Below are positions 8,198-16,969 of a DNA stretch of 64,000 bases, piece by piece. The stretch lies in NCBI RefSeq assembly GCF_900113025.1, contig NZ_FONT01000003.1, positions 62,001 to 126,000 of the forward strand. The letters are read 5' to 3'. The translations under genes were made by a program, and so were the position numbers. Below the pieces are notes generated by a model. That model did not search any database. It saw only the letters and a list, made by a program, of their open reading frames with translations, and had not been told where the DNA came from. How positions within the stretch are numbered: the stretch's first letter is position 1; every line of letters begins with the position of its first letter. This DNA comes from Alteribacillus iranensis (GTDB lineage Bacteria > Bacillota > Bacilli > Bacillales > Marinococcaceae).

Positions 8198-9922
8198 ATG
8201 AATAAGAAAGAACTTATCAAACATTTAGAAACAATAGCGGTCTATTTGGAAATAAAAGGGGAGAATTCTTTTAAAGTTTCTGCTTATCGAAAAGCCGCTC
8301 AAGCTCTGGAACAAGATGAGCGTTCATTGGCACAAATCGAAGCCCCTTCAAAGCTATCCGGTATAGGTAAAGGGACTGCTGCTATTATTGAAGAGATAAG
8401 AACGACGGGTACATCAGATTTATTAGAGACGTTAAAAGCTGAAGTGCCGTCAGGTTTAATTCCGTTGTTACAGTTGCCGGGCCTCGGTGGTAAAAAGATT
8501 GCGAAGTTGTATAAAGAATTGGAAATTACTGATGCAGCTACTTTACAGAAAGCTTGTGAAGAAAAGAAAATACAGAAATTGGCTGGCTTTGGAGCGAAAA
8601 CAGAAGAAAATATAGCAAAAGCTCTCGAAGAAATGAACAAACGTCCAGAACGACTGCCGATTAGTTTTATGCTAGAAGCAGCAAGACAATTGGAACAAGA
8701 ATTGAATAACATTCATGAAGTGAAGCGATATGAAAGAGCAGGGAGCCTGCGCCGCATGGAGGAAATGATAAAAGACTTGGACTATATTATAGCAGTAGAT
8801 GATCCAGAACCTGTTCGAAAAGCATTAACCGAGTCACGTTTTGCTCAGAAGATAATAGCGGATGGTTTATCTAAAGTCTCCATTGAGTGTGACTTTGGTA
8901 TGCCTGTACAAGTTGACTTTCGCTTAGTAGATGATCAATCTTTTGCTACTACGCTTCACCATTTCACTGGCTCCAAGGAACATAATGTTCAAATAAGACA
9001 GCTGGCAAAAAAACTTGGCCAAAAAGTGAGTGAGTATGGGATTGAAGACACGGAAACGGGAGAACTTTATACTTTTTCGACAGAGTCAGAGTTCTTTTCG
9101 CACTTCGGGCTTCACTATATTCCACCTGAGGCACGAATAGGAAAAGATGAGTTGCGCCTTTTTGAGAAACCTTATGAGCTTCTGTCTCTATCTCACATTC
9201 GCGGGGATCTTCATATGCATACAACGTGGAGCGACGGTGCTGAATCGATTGAAGAGATGGCAGAGGCAGGTCGGGAAAAAGGATACGAATGGATGGCGAT
9301 TACGGATCATTCGAAATTCCTTCAAGTCGCTCATGGCCTTAATGAAGAGAGAGTCCTTCGTCAAATAGAAGAAATTAAACGAATCAATAATAAGTATGAT
9401 GATTTTCATTTATTAGCGGGAATTGAGATGGATATCCGTCCCGATGGAACCCTCGATCTTGACGAATATGTGTTAAAAGAATTGGATGTGGTGATTGCAT
9501 CCATTCATTCCTCCTTTAATCAATCTGAAACAGAGATCATGAATAGGCTTGAAGCAGCGTTGAACAGTCCATATGTAAATATAATTGCGCATCCAACAGG
9601 CAGGCTGATAGGCCGTCGAGAAGGTTATAAAGTAAATGTCGATAGTTTAATCAGACGAGCCGGTGAGACAGGTACCGCCCTAGAGCTTAATGCTAATCCA
9701 AATCGTCTCGATCTGTCTGCGGAGTGGCTGCGTAAAGCCTCTGAACACCAAACAAATATAACGATAAACACAGATGCCCATCATACGGGGACTATGAATC
9801 ATATGGAAATTGGAGTTAGTATTGGTAAAAAAGCGCTCCTTACGCCAGAACAAGTTATAAATACATGGACTTATTCAGACTTGATTGCATTCTTTACTCA
9901 TAAACGACAAGAGCTAACATAA
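8198..9922 (+). CDS. polX: DNA polymerase X with PHP phosphoesterase domain
   Basis: A 574-residue family X DNA polymerase acting in gap filling during base-excision repair. The N-terminal part holds two helix-hairpin-helix segments (LSGIGKGTAAIIEEI, LPGLGGKKIAKLY). The polymerase carboxylates are in DLDYIIAVDD and VQVDFRLVD. The C-terminal PHP domain carries its metal-binding motifs in order: HMHTTWSDG, AITDHSKF, GIEMDI, ASIHSSF, IIAHPTGR and NTDAHH, giving 3'-5' exonuclease and AP-endonuclease activity in known members. ATG follows AGTAGGAGG. It is 22 bases from mutS2, a conserved repair pair. Confidence 0.95.
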   Translation: MNKKELIKHLETIAVYLEIKGENSFKVSAYRKAAQALEQDERSLAQIEAPSKLSGIGKGTAAIIEEIRTTGTSDLLETLKAEVPSGLIPLLQLPGLGGKKIAKLYKELEITDAATLQKACEEKKIQKLAGFGAKTEENIAKALEEMNKRPERLPISFMLEAARQLEQELNNIHEVKRYERAGSLRRMEEMIKDLDYIIAVDDPEPVRKALTESRFAQKIIADGLSKVSIECDFGMPVQVDFRLVDDQSFATTLHHFTGSKEHNVQIRQLAKKLGQKVSEYGIEDTETGELYTFSTESEFFSHFGLHYIPPEARIGKDELRLFEKPYELLSLSHIRGDLHMHTTWSDGAESIEEMAEAGREKGYEWMAITDHSKFLQVAHGLNEERVLRQIEEIKRINNKYDDFHLLAGIEMDIRPDGTLDLDEYVLKELDVVIASIHSSFNQSETEIMNRLEAALNSPYVNIIAHPTGRLIGRREGYKVNVDSLIRRAGETGTALELNANPNRLDLSAEWLRKASEHQTNITINTDAHHTGTMNHMEIGVSIGKKALLTPEQVINTWTYSDLIAFFTHKRQELT

Positions 9923-9944
9923 GTCATTTGGAAGGATGAAGTGT

Positions 9945-12302
9945 ATGGATGCACGAGTGCTGCGTGTATTGGAATATGACAAGATGAAAGAACAATTGAA
10001 GGCACATGCGGCTTCTTCATTAGGATTAAAAAAAATTGATCAATTAGCCCCTTATACAGAGTATAAAACCGTGAAGCGTGAATTAGACCGTACGCAAGAA
10101 GGAGCGAAAGTATTACGGTTGAAAGGGAAAGCGCCTTTAGGAGGGATACGTAATATTACCCCTCATATTAAACGGGCTCAAATAGGGGGCATGCTGAATG
10201 CTGGTGAGCTGTTAGAAATAGCTGATACCTTGTACGCGGGAAGACGTTTGAAATCCTTCATCGAAGGAATGATAGAAGACGAAATTGAGCTGCCGTTATT
10301 AGGAGAAATGGTAAGCTACATTGTACCGTTACAAGAAATAGAACGTGCTATTAAACAGTGCATCGACGATCATGGGGAGATCATGGACAGCGCTAGTCAT
10401 ACGCTAAGAAACATCCGTCAGCAAATACGTACGAGTGAGGCGGAAGTGCGTTCGAAGCTAGAACAACTTATCCGTTCTACAGGTCAACAAAAAAAGCTCT
10501 CGGATGCCATCGTGACGATACGTAATGATCGATACGTTATCCCGGTTAAGCAAGAATACCGATCGTCTTTTGGTGGTATTGTTCACGACCAATCCGCTTC
10601 AGGGGCGACTCTGTTTATTGAGCCTCAGTCTGTAGTAAATATAAATAATGCATTGCGTGAAGCAAGGGTGAAAGAACGAAAAGAGATAGAACGTATACTT
10701 GAAGAGCTATCTGAACATGTAGCCGGTCACACGGATGAATTATCTATCAATGTAGACTACTTAGGTGAATTGGACTTTTTGTTTACAAAAGCATACTATG
10801 CCGAAGAGCAAAAGGCTGTACCCCCTCGTTTAAATGACGAGAGCCGGTTTCGTTTTAAACAGGCTCGTCACCCATTGATTAATGAAGAGGAAGTTGTACC
10901 GATCGACGTAGAATTAGGAGATGTCTTTTCTTCACTAATCATTACTGGACCTAACACGGGAGGAAAAACGGTTACCTTAAAAACAGTAGGACTATTAACT
11001 TTGATGGTGCAATCCGGTTTATATATTCCTGCAGATGAAGATTCAGAAGCCGCCGTTTTCAAAAACGTATTTGCAGATATAGGAGACGAGCAGTCCATTG
11101 AACAAAACTTAAGTACATTTTCTTCCCACATGACAAATATTGTAGATATTTTAAAGAAAGTAGACAATGAAAGTCTTGTATTGTTTGACGAAATAGGAGC
11201 AGGCACTGATCCAACGGAAGGAGCTGCGCTTGCTATTTCCATATTAGACGATGTGTACGAACGAGGAGCCAAGATTGTTGCTACCACCCATTACAGCGAG
11301 TTAAAAGGGTATGCTTATAACCGAGAAGGCGTAATGAATGCAAGTGTGGAGTTTGATGTCGACACTTTGCGACCTACGTATCGTCTGCTTATTGGAGTTC
11401 CAGGACGAAGTAACGCTTTTGCGATATCAAGACGCCTCGGGTTAGAGGAAAAAATTATCCAATCGGCAGAAGCAGAGATTAACACAGAAAGTCGTCAAAT
11501 CGAGAATATGATTACGTCTCTTGATGAGAAGAGACGCGAAGCAGAACAAGAGATGGAAGTATCGAAGGATATCAGACAGCAAGCGGAACAACTTCATCGC
11601 GAGCTTGATCAGAAACTAAAAGAATTAGAACAGAACAAGCAGAACATTTTAAAACAAGCGGAAGAGAAAGCAGAAGCGGAACTGGAAAAAGCAAGAAAAG
11701 AGGCCGAAGAGATCATCAGTGATTTACGTCAGCTTCAAAAAGAAGGACGAAGCATTAAAGAGCATCAATTAATCGATGCAAAAAAACGAATGGAAACGGC
11801 ATCTCCTGAATTAACAAAACGTCAACAAGCAATCAAAAAACAAGCGGAAAAGAACCGAACCTTTGCCCCAGGAGATGACGTGAAAGTCACCAGCTTCGGG
11901 CAGAAAGGACAAGTTCTCAAAAAAATTAGTGATAGTGAGTACCAGGTCCAGCTCGGAATAATGAAAGTCAATGTGAAAGCCGAGGACATGGTGAAAATAA
12001 AAGAAGAGCCGGTGAAACAGCCTTCACGTCCAATCACATCTGTCTCCAGTAAACCAGCAGTAAAGCCAGAGCTTGATTTACGTGGTGTTCGTTATGAAGA
12101 TGCAATGAGGCAAGTAGAGAAGTATTTGGATGATGCTGTACTCGCTGGATACCCTCAAGTCCATATTATCCATGGAAAAGGGACAGGCGCCTTAAGAAAA
12201 GGAGTCAAGGAACTGTTGAAGAAGCATCCTAGCGTCAAGGAAACGAGAGACGGCGGGATGAACGAGGGTGGCCTTGGTAATACAGTAGCACGCTTGAAAT
12301 AG
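9945..12302 (+). CDS. mutS2: MutS2 ATPase/endonuclease with Smr domain
   Basis: A 785-residue MutS2. It lacks the mismatch-recognition domain of MutS; relatives act on branched DNA and recombination or on collided ribosomes. The core and lever helices (to about 320) precede the ABC ATPase with Walker A GPNTGGKT, Walker B LVLFDEIGAGTDPTEG and the ATTHYSELK switch. A long charged coiled coil (about 515-630) leads to the C-terminal Smr nuclease domain (LDLRG, HIIHGKGTG). The second ATG (9945) is chosen: it is nine bases after GGAAGG and gives the family N terminus and the same length as in B. subtilis. The ATG at 9936 touches the ribosome site. Confidence 0.93.
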   Translation: MDARVLRVLEYDKMKEQLKAHAASSLGLKKIDQLAPYTEYKTVKRELDRTQEGAKVLRLKGKAPLGGIRNITPHIKRAQIGGMLNAGELLEIADTLYAGRRLKSFIEGMIEDEIELPLLGEMVSYIVPLQEIERAIKQCIDDHGEIMDSASHTLRNIRQQIRTSEAEVRSKLEQLIRSTGQQKKLSDAIVTIRNDRYVIPVKQEYRSSFGGIVHDQSASGATLFIEPQSVVNINNALREARVKERKEIERILEELSEHVAGHTDELSINVDYLGELDFLFTKAYYAEEQKAVPPRLNDESRFRFKQARHPLINEEEVVPIDVELGDVFSSLIITGPNTGGKTVTLKTVGLLTLMVQSGLYIPADEDSEAAVFKNVFADIGDEQSIEQNLSTFSSHMTNIVDILKKVDNESLVLFDEIGAGTDPTEGAALAISILDDVYERGAKIVATTHYSELKGYAYNREGVMNASVEFDVDTLRPTYRLLIGVPGRSNAFAISRRLGLEEKIIQSAEAEINTESRQIENMITSLDEKRREAEQEMEVSKDIRQQAEQLHRELDQKLKELEQNKQNILKQAEEKAEAELEKARKEAEEIISDLRQLQKEGRSIKEHQLIDAKKRMETASPELTKRQQAIKKQAEKNRTFAPGDDVKVTSFGQKGQVLKKISDSEYQVQLGIMKVNVKAEDMVKIKEEPVKQPSRPITSVSSKPAVKPELDLRGVRYEDAMRQVEKYLDDAVLAGYPQVHIIHGKGTGALRKGVKELLKKHPSVKETRDGGMNEGGLGNTVARLK

Positions 12303-12325
12303 GCATTACATGGAGGAGAGGCGTT

Positions 12326-12409
12326 TTGGAAAGACTAGCTAAAATATTAATCGCTTGCTGTATTTTATTCTTGCTGGCTGGAGCGATTTACTTACTATTC
12401 TTTGCGTAA
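12326..12409 (+). CDS. 27-residue single-span membrane microprotein, unknown function
   Basis: TTG start at 12326, seven bases after GGAGGAG, 27 codons, TAA at 12407-12409. The product is MERLAKILIA followed by a hydrophobic segment with CC and ending in LLFFA. It has a short basic N terminus and one transmembrane helix of about 20 residues. A perfect intrinsic terminator begins inside its last codons, so it is the last gene of the polX-mutS2 transcript. B. subtilis has the larger membrane gene yshE in this slot; no similarity can be claimed. The strong ribosome site and terminator argue for a real gene; function is unknown. Confidence 0.55.
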   Translation: MERLAKILIACCILFLLAGAIYLLFFA

Positions 12410-12430
12410 GCTGTGTGCTTACGCTTTTTC
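12404..12430 (+). terminator. Intrinsic terminator after mutS2 and the microprotein gene
   Basis: GCGTAAGC, a short TGTGT loop and GCTTACGC form a perfect eight-pair stem, followed by TTTTTCT. The stem starts within the last sense codon of the microprotein gene. Confidence 0.88.
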
Positions 12431-12432
12431 TA

Positions 12433-12460
12433 TTGGAAGATCATAAAGTATAGATACAAT
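12433..12460 (+). promoter_or_regulatory. Sigma-A promoter of lcfA
   Basis: TTGGAA, a 16-bp spacer and TACAAT lie just after the preceding terminator and about 100 bases before lcfA. No copy of the FadR operator known from B. subtilis could be recognised in the leader. Confidence 0.55.
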
Positions 12461-12569
12461 ATGTCGTAATGTTTGACCCCGTGTTTCATAAACTGAGTAA
12501 AAAAGGAATAAGGGGAAGGAGGAAGATTTAGGAAGCTGAGCTGAACATTTTCCTTAAGGGGGAGAAAAA

Positions 12570-14246
12570 ATGACGAAACGAAAGAGGTGGCATGACTCTT
12601 ATCCTGAGGATGTACCTGTTTCTATCCAGTATGACGAGAAACCGCTTCATTCATATCTGGAGGAGGCAGCTGATCGATATCCTCATAAAACAGCACTTCA
12701 TTTTATGGGTAAAAAAATGACATATTCACAAGTGTACCAGGAGGCATCGAATCTATGTGGTCACTTAATAAAGCTTGGAGTGACAAAAGGAGAGCGTATA
12801 GCTGTGATGCTTCCCAATTCACCCCAGGCAGTAATCAGTTATTATGCTGCTTTAATGACAGGTGCCATAGTGGTGCAAACCAATCCTCTATACGTGGAAC
12901 GGGAATTAGAACACCAGATGAAAGATTCAGGTGCTAAATGGATCATATGTCTTGATTTACTCTATCCTCGAATAAAAAAAATACGTAATGTTACCTCTCT
13001 CCAGCACGTCATCATAACAAGTTTGAAAGACTATCTTCCCTTTCCTAAAAATGTCCTCTACCCACTTTCTCAGAAGAAAAATAATAATAGGAATCGTGAC
13101 ACGAACAACGATAAGAATGTTCATTCTTTTCGCTCCTTGGTAAAGCAAGGAACTACTTTAAAAACAAATGTGGTCATTAATCCACAGGAAGATTTGGCTT
13201 TATTGCAATATACAGGAGGTACAACTGGCACAGCTAAAGGAGTCATGCTTACTCATTACAATTTAGTAGCTAACGCTCTACAATGTCAGGCTTGGATGTC
13301 CAAAATGAAAAAAGGGGAAGAAAAAATGCTTGCTGTTCTGCCTTTTTTTCACGTGTATGGGCTGACAGTAGTAATGAATCTTTCTATTATGCATGTGTGT
13401 CAAATGATTATTCTTCCTAAATTTGACGCGGATCTCGTGTTGAAGTCTATTCATAAACATCAAGTTACTTTATTTCCAGGCGCTCCTACGATGTATGTGG
13501 GGCTTATTCATACATCGTCCTTGAAAAAGTATGATTTGTCTTCTATTGAAGCTTGTATTAGTGGTTCAGCCCCCTTGCCAGGTGAAGTACAGGACACGTT
13601 TGAAGCTTTAACGCACGGTAGGCTTGTGGAAGGATATGGTTTAACAGAGGGCTCTCCAGTGATTACTGCAAATCCCATTTGGGGGGGAAGAAAAACAGGA
13701 AGCATTGGCATCCCGTGGCCGGATACAGATGTATGTGTCTACTCTTCCGATGGTACATCGGTTCTCCCTGCCGGAGAGATTGGAGAACTAGCTGTTCGAG
13801 GACCTCAAGTGATGAAAGGATATTGGAATCACCCAGAAGAGACAACATCCGTTTTTATAGATGATTGGTTATTAACGGGGGATATGGGCTACATGGATGA
13901 AGATGGCTATTTCTATATCTCAGATCGTAAAAAAGATATGATCGTGGCAGGCGGGTTTAATATATTTCCTCGCGAAGTCGAAGAAGTTCTCTATGAACAT
14001 CCTTCCGTTCAGGAAGCGGCAGTGATCGGTGTGAGGGATCCGTACCGGGGGGAAACGGTAAAAGCATGTATTGTAAGGAAAAAAGGAGAATCAGTTACAG
14101 AAGAAGAATTAGATGCATTTTGTAGAGAACACTTAGCGGTATATAAAATACCACGCTTATTCGAATTTCGTCAGAGTTTACCGAAAACGACAATTGGAAA
14201 AGTTCTAAAGCGAAAACTGTTAGAGGAAGAATCTCACAATGAGTAA
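12570..14246 (+). CDS. lcfA: Long-chain fatty-acid-CoA ligase
   Basis: A 558-residue ANL-superfamily acyl-CoA synthetase that activates fatty acids through an acyl-adenylate to acyl-CoA. The P-loop-like AMP motif YTGGTTGTAKGVMLTH is near residue 215. VEGYGLTEGSP, LLTGDMGYMDEDG and DRKKDMI follow in order, and the C-terminal catalytic lysine is in TIGKVLKRK. ATG 12570 follows GGGGGAG. Length matches B. subtilis LcfA. In B. subtilis fadR and fadB follow; here etfB comes next after 129 bases, so beta-oxidation enzymes must be encoded elsewhere. Confidence 0.93.
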   Translation: MTKRKRWHDSYPEDVPVSIQYDEKPLHSYLEEAADRYPHKTALHFMGKKMTYSQVYQEASNLCGHLIKLGVTKGERIAVMLPNSPQAVISYYAALMTGAIVVQTNPLYVERELEHQMKDSGAKWIICLDLLYPRIKKIRNVTSLQHVIITSLKDYLPFPKNVLYPLSQKKNNNRNRDTNNDKNVHSFRSLVKQGTTLKTNVVINPQEDLALLQYTGGTTGTAKGVMLTHYNLVANALQCQAWMSKMKKGEEKMLAVLPFFHVYGLTVVMNLSIMHVCQMIILPKFDADLVLKSIHKHQVTLFPGAPTMYVGLIHTSSLKKYDLSSIEACISGSAPLPGEVQDTFEALTHGRLVEGYGLTEGSPVITANPIWGGRKTGSIGIPWPDTDVCVYSSDGTSVLPAGEIGELAVRGPQVMKGYWNHPEETTSVFIDDWLLTGDMGYMDEDGYFYISDRKKDMIVAGGFNIFPREVEEVLYEHPSVQEAAVIGVRDPYRGETVKACIVRKKGESVTEEELDAFCREHLAVYKIPRLFEFRQSLPKTTIGKVLKRKLLEEESHNE

Positions 14247-14375
14247 GGAAGACAATGTGTATGTCCTTATACAAAACGAATAACATATTATCCTATGAAT
14301 ATAAATGATCCCAAACCTGTTTTTTATTTTCTCTGTGAATGGCAGGGAACGATAGTACGTTAGGAAGGGATAATA

Positions 14376-15164
14376 ATGAATATTTACGTTTTACTGAAGC
14401 GGACATTTGACACAGAGGAGCATATTGAAATAAAGAACGGACTTGTGATAGAAGAAGGCGCAGAATTTATTATCAACCCTTATGATGAATATGCTATTGA
14501 GGAAGCCATCACACTGCGCGAGAAACATGGCGGCACGGTAACCGTAGTGACGGCCGGAACAGAGAGTTGCGAAAAAGAATTACGCACTTCATTAGCTATG
14601 GGGGCAGACCGAGCTATTCTTATTAATTTAGAAGACGTACAAGAAGCAGATCACCATACGATTAGTGAACTGGTGGCAGCTTATTTAAGCAAGCAGGATG
14701 TAGATATTATACTTGGTGGAAATGTATCTGTGGACGATGGAGCAGGCCAAGTTGCTTCTCACGTGGCGGAAAAACTTGGAATAAACCAAGTGACCGCTAT
14801 TACCGGTTTGAAGTTAGCGGGTAACAATGTTCAGATAGAAAGGGATGTAGAAGGAAATGTAGAGAAGATTGAAACATCTCTTCCTATATTAATGACATGC
14901 CAACAAGGATTAAATGAACCTCGCTATCCTTCTCTTCCAGGGATCATGAAAGCAAAAAAGAAACCACTGGAAAGAATAGAGCTGAAGGACCTAGATATAG
15001 GAGAAAGTCAGTGGAAGCCAAAAACAGAAACAGTGGAGCGTTTTCTTCCTCCTCCAAAAGAAGAAGGGAAAGATATTGAAGGGGAAGCCGAGCAACAAGC
15101 AAAAGAACTGGCACGAGTATTAAAGAAAGAGATAAAAGTGGTAGGACGGGGGGAGGATTCATGA
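14376..15164 (+). CDS. etfB: Electron transfer flavoprotein beta subunit
   Basis: A 262-residue beta subunit of the heterodimeric ETF that collects electrons from acyl-CoA dehydrogenases. The family features are an N-terminal nucleotide-binding fold (VLLKRTFDTEE), NPYDEYAIEEA, AMGADRAILI, and the AMP-contacting GGNVSVDDGAGQV loop. ATG follows AGGAAGGGA. The stop overlaps the etfA start by four bases (ATGA), which implies translational coupling. Placement after lcfA links it to fatty-acid oxidation. Confidence 0.95.
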   Translation: MNIYVLLKRTFDTEEHIEIKNGLVIEEGAEFIINPYDEYAIEEAITLREKHGGTVTVVTAGTESCEKELRTSLAMGADRAILINLEDVQEADHHTISELVAAYLSKQDVDIILGGNVSVDDGAGQVASHVAEKLGINQVTAITGLKLAGNNVQIERDVEGNVEKIETSLPILMTCQQGLNEPRYPSLPGIMKAKKKPLERIELKDLDIGESQWKPKTETVERFLPPPKEEGKDIEGEAEQQAKELARVLKKEIKVVGRGEDS

Positions 15165-16138
15165 CACACCATGTTTTTGTTTTAGGTGAAATGAAAGACG
15201 GGACCGTTCGTTCAGTGTCAATAGAAGCATTAGCCGCAGCCAGGAAAATAGCTGGAAATCATCCAGTTACAGGTATTCTTTTTGGAGAGCATGCTAATGA
15301 AAACAGCGATATCATGATACAACATGGAGCAGACGAAGTAATCACTGCCGATCATCAAGCTCTCCGTCAATATACAACAGACGGGTATAGTCAAGCGTTA
15401 TTACAAGTGCTTCCTGATAACCAGCCGATTGTTCTTGTAATAGGACACACTGCAATAGGGAAAGACCTATCACCCCGAGTGGCGGCAAAGATAGGTATGG
15501 GCTTAATAACTGATATTGTCTCCTTAGAGGTGGTAAATGGAAAACCTATTTTTACCCGACCTATTTACGCAGGAAAAGCGTTTGAAAAGAAAACATTTAA
15601 AGAAACATCGGGGTTAGTAACGATACGGCCAAACAATGTAGAACCTTTACCAAAGGACCAATCCCGTCACGGAAAGAAGAGTCATGTGCAAGTGAACATA
15701 AAAGATATAAGGACAGTCGTGAAGGATGTGATGAAGAAAGCGGGGGGAGGGACGGACTTATCAGAGGCTAAAATCATTGTTGCAGGAGGGCGAGGTGTAA
15801 AAAGTGCGGAGGGATTTAAACCACTTGAGGAGTTGGCTGATGTATTAGGAGGAGCTGTGGGAGCCTCTCGTGGAGCTTGCGATGCCGGTTATTGTGATTA
15901 TGCGTTGCAGATTGGTCAGACTGGAAAAGTAGTGACTCCGGATCTCTATATTGCTGCAGGTATTTCAGGAGCTATTCAACACTTAGCGGGAATGTCTCAT
16001 TCAAGAGTAATTGTCGCCATAAACAAGGATCCAGAGGCTCCTATCTTTGATGTGGCTGATTATAAAATTGTGGGAGATTTATTTGATGTAGTGCCACACA
16101 TAACAAAACATTTAAAAGACGATGCTTCTGAAAGTTAA
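15161..16138 (+). CDS. etfA: Electron transfer flavoprotein alpha subunit
   Basis: A 325-residue alpha subunit that binds FAD and passes electrons to the quinone pool through an ETF dehydrogenase. The N-terminal half resembles EtfB. The C-terminal FAD domain shows VAGGRGVKSAEGF, GGAVGASRGACDAG, QIGQTGKVVTPDLYIAAGISGAIQH and INKDPEAPIFDVADY, all standard FAD contacts. The ATGA overlap with etfB gives the start. No clear intrinsic terminator follows. The 228-base gap to trxA holds a weak AAGCCA/TGGCTT pairing near 16210-16235 and the trxA promoter. Confidence 0.95.
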   Translation: MTHHVFVLGEMKDGTVRSVSIEALAAARKIAGNHPVTGILFGEHANENSDIMIQHGADEVITADHQALRQYTTDGYSQALLQVLPDNQPIVLVIGHTAIGKDLSPRVAAKIGMGLITDIVSLEVVNGKPIFTRPIYAGKAFEKKTFKETSGLVTIRPNNVEPLPKDQSRHGKKSHVQVNIKDIRTVVKDVMKKAGGGTDLSEAKIIVAGGRGVKSAEGFKPLEELADVLGGAVGASRGACDAGYCDYALQIGQTGKVVTPDLYIAAGISGAIQHLAGMSHSRVIVAINKDPEAPIFDVADYKIVGDLFDVVPHITKHLKDDASES

Positions 16139-16294
16139 CTCTTAGGATGCGATACACAGGAGGAATAGAAGAAGAGGCGGGCCCATCAAAAATAGAGGAA
16201 AAATACGCAAGCCACTCATACTGGAGTCGATATATGGCTTCAGTTCTTTTGTTTATAGGGGAGGTGGAGTGGGAATATTAAATGAAGCAAGTTA

Positions 16295-16324
16295 TTCGCA
16301 TGAAATACACCCTGATGCTATAAT
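16295..16324 (+). promoter_or_regulatory. Sigma-A promoter of trxA
   Basis: The extended -10 TG-C-TATAAT (16316-16324) is a perfect match. TTCGCA stands 18 bp upstream as a moderate -35. The start of transcription would be about 35 bases before the trxA ATG, so trxA can be expressed apart from etfBA. Confidence 0.72.
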
Positions 16325-16366
16325 GGCAATGAGTTTTCGGTACAGAATGTAAAAGGAGGTATTCAA

Positions 16367-16681
16367 ATGGCAATAGTCAATGTAACGGATCAGAATTTTG
16401 GAGAAGAAACTTCACAAGGGGTAGTACTTGCAGATTTTTGGGCACCATGGTGTGGACCATGTAAAATGATTGCTCCTGTGTTGGAAGAAATAGATTCTGA
16501 TATGGGTGACAAGGTTAAAATTGCAAAGCTGGATGTAGATGAGAATCAAGAAACAGCTGGAAAGTATGGAGTTATGAGTATTCCCACGCTTTTAGTGTTC
16601 AAGGATGGGGAAGTAGTGGACCAAGTAGTGGGGTTCCAGCCAAAAGAGCAACTTGTCGAGCTACTCAATAAACACATGTAA
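16367..16681 (+). CDS. trxA: Thioredoxin
   Basis: A 104-residue thioredoxin that reduces protein disulfides in the cytosol with electrons from thioredoxin reductase. The active site WCGPCK has its cysteines at residues 29 and 32. The buried Asp (ADFWAPW) and the cis-proline segment SIPTLL are present. ATG follows AAAGGAGG. It has its own promoter and a strong terminator, so it is probably monocistronic, and is placed before uvrC as in B. subtilis. Confidence 0.97.
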   Translation: MAIVNVTDQNFGEETSQGVVLADFWAPWCGPCKMIAPVLEEIDSDMGDKVKIAKLDVDENQETAGKYGVMSIPTLLVFKDGEVVDQVVGFQPKEQLVELLNKHM

Positions 16682-16730
16682 TTGATCATTGGAAACTTCG
16701 AGACTGAGCATGTTTCTATATGGAGAAAAG

Positions 16731-16757
16731 CTGCTGATAAGGAAATCAGCAGTTTTT
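16731..16757 (+). terminator. Intrinsic terminator of trxA
   Basis: CTGCTGAT and ATCAGCAG form a perfect eight-pair stem with a six-base loop, followed by TTTTTC. Confidence 0.9.
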
Positions 16758-16883
16758 CTTATCCTATTCAATTACGGCACAGACAACGTAAGGAAAGGAC
16801 CTTTCGCTGCAACCTTTTAACACTTATGGTTTTTCAGCTGAGAGCGCAAAACTACGTGTTTGTTATGTAAACGTTCATGCCTC

Positions 16884-16955
16884 CTGCGTAAGCCGACGCA
16901 GAAGTCAGCACATCCTGTGCGAGTCAGGGCGCTTGCGCTTTTCTTGTCAAAAAGG
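16884..16955. repeat. Intergenic hairpin repeat, copy 1 (GGCGCTTGCGCTTTTC type)
   Basis: A row of small hairpins: CTGCGT/ACGCAG, GCACA/TGTGC, and GCGCTTGCGC followed by TTTTCTTGT. The right half, CGAGTC through GGCGCTTGCGCTTTTCTT, recurs in altered form near 40160 and 58170. It resembles a repeat I recall as very common in Bacillaceae. It ends a few bases before the uvrC ribosome site. The rest of the 288-base trxA-uvrC gap carries only the trxA terminator. Confidence 0.6.
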
Positions 16956-16969
16956 AGAGGGAAATTAGT

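Noticed and set aside
16682-16870. 62-codon frame directly after trxA
   Set aside because: It contains the perfect trxA terminator and has no ribosome site.
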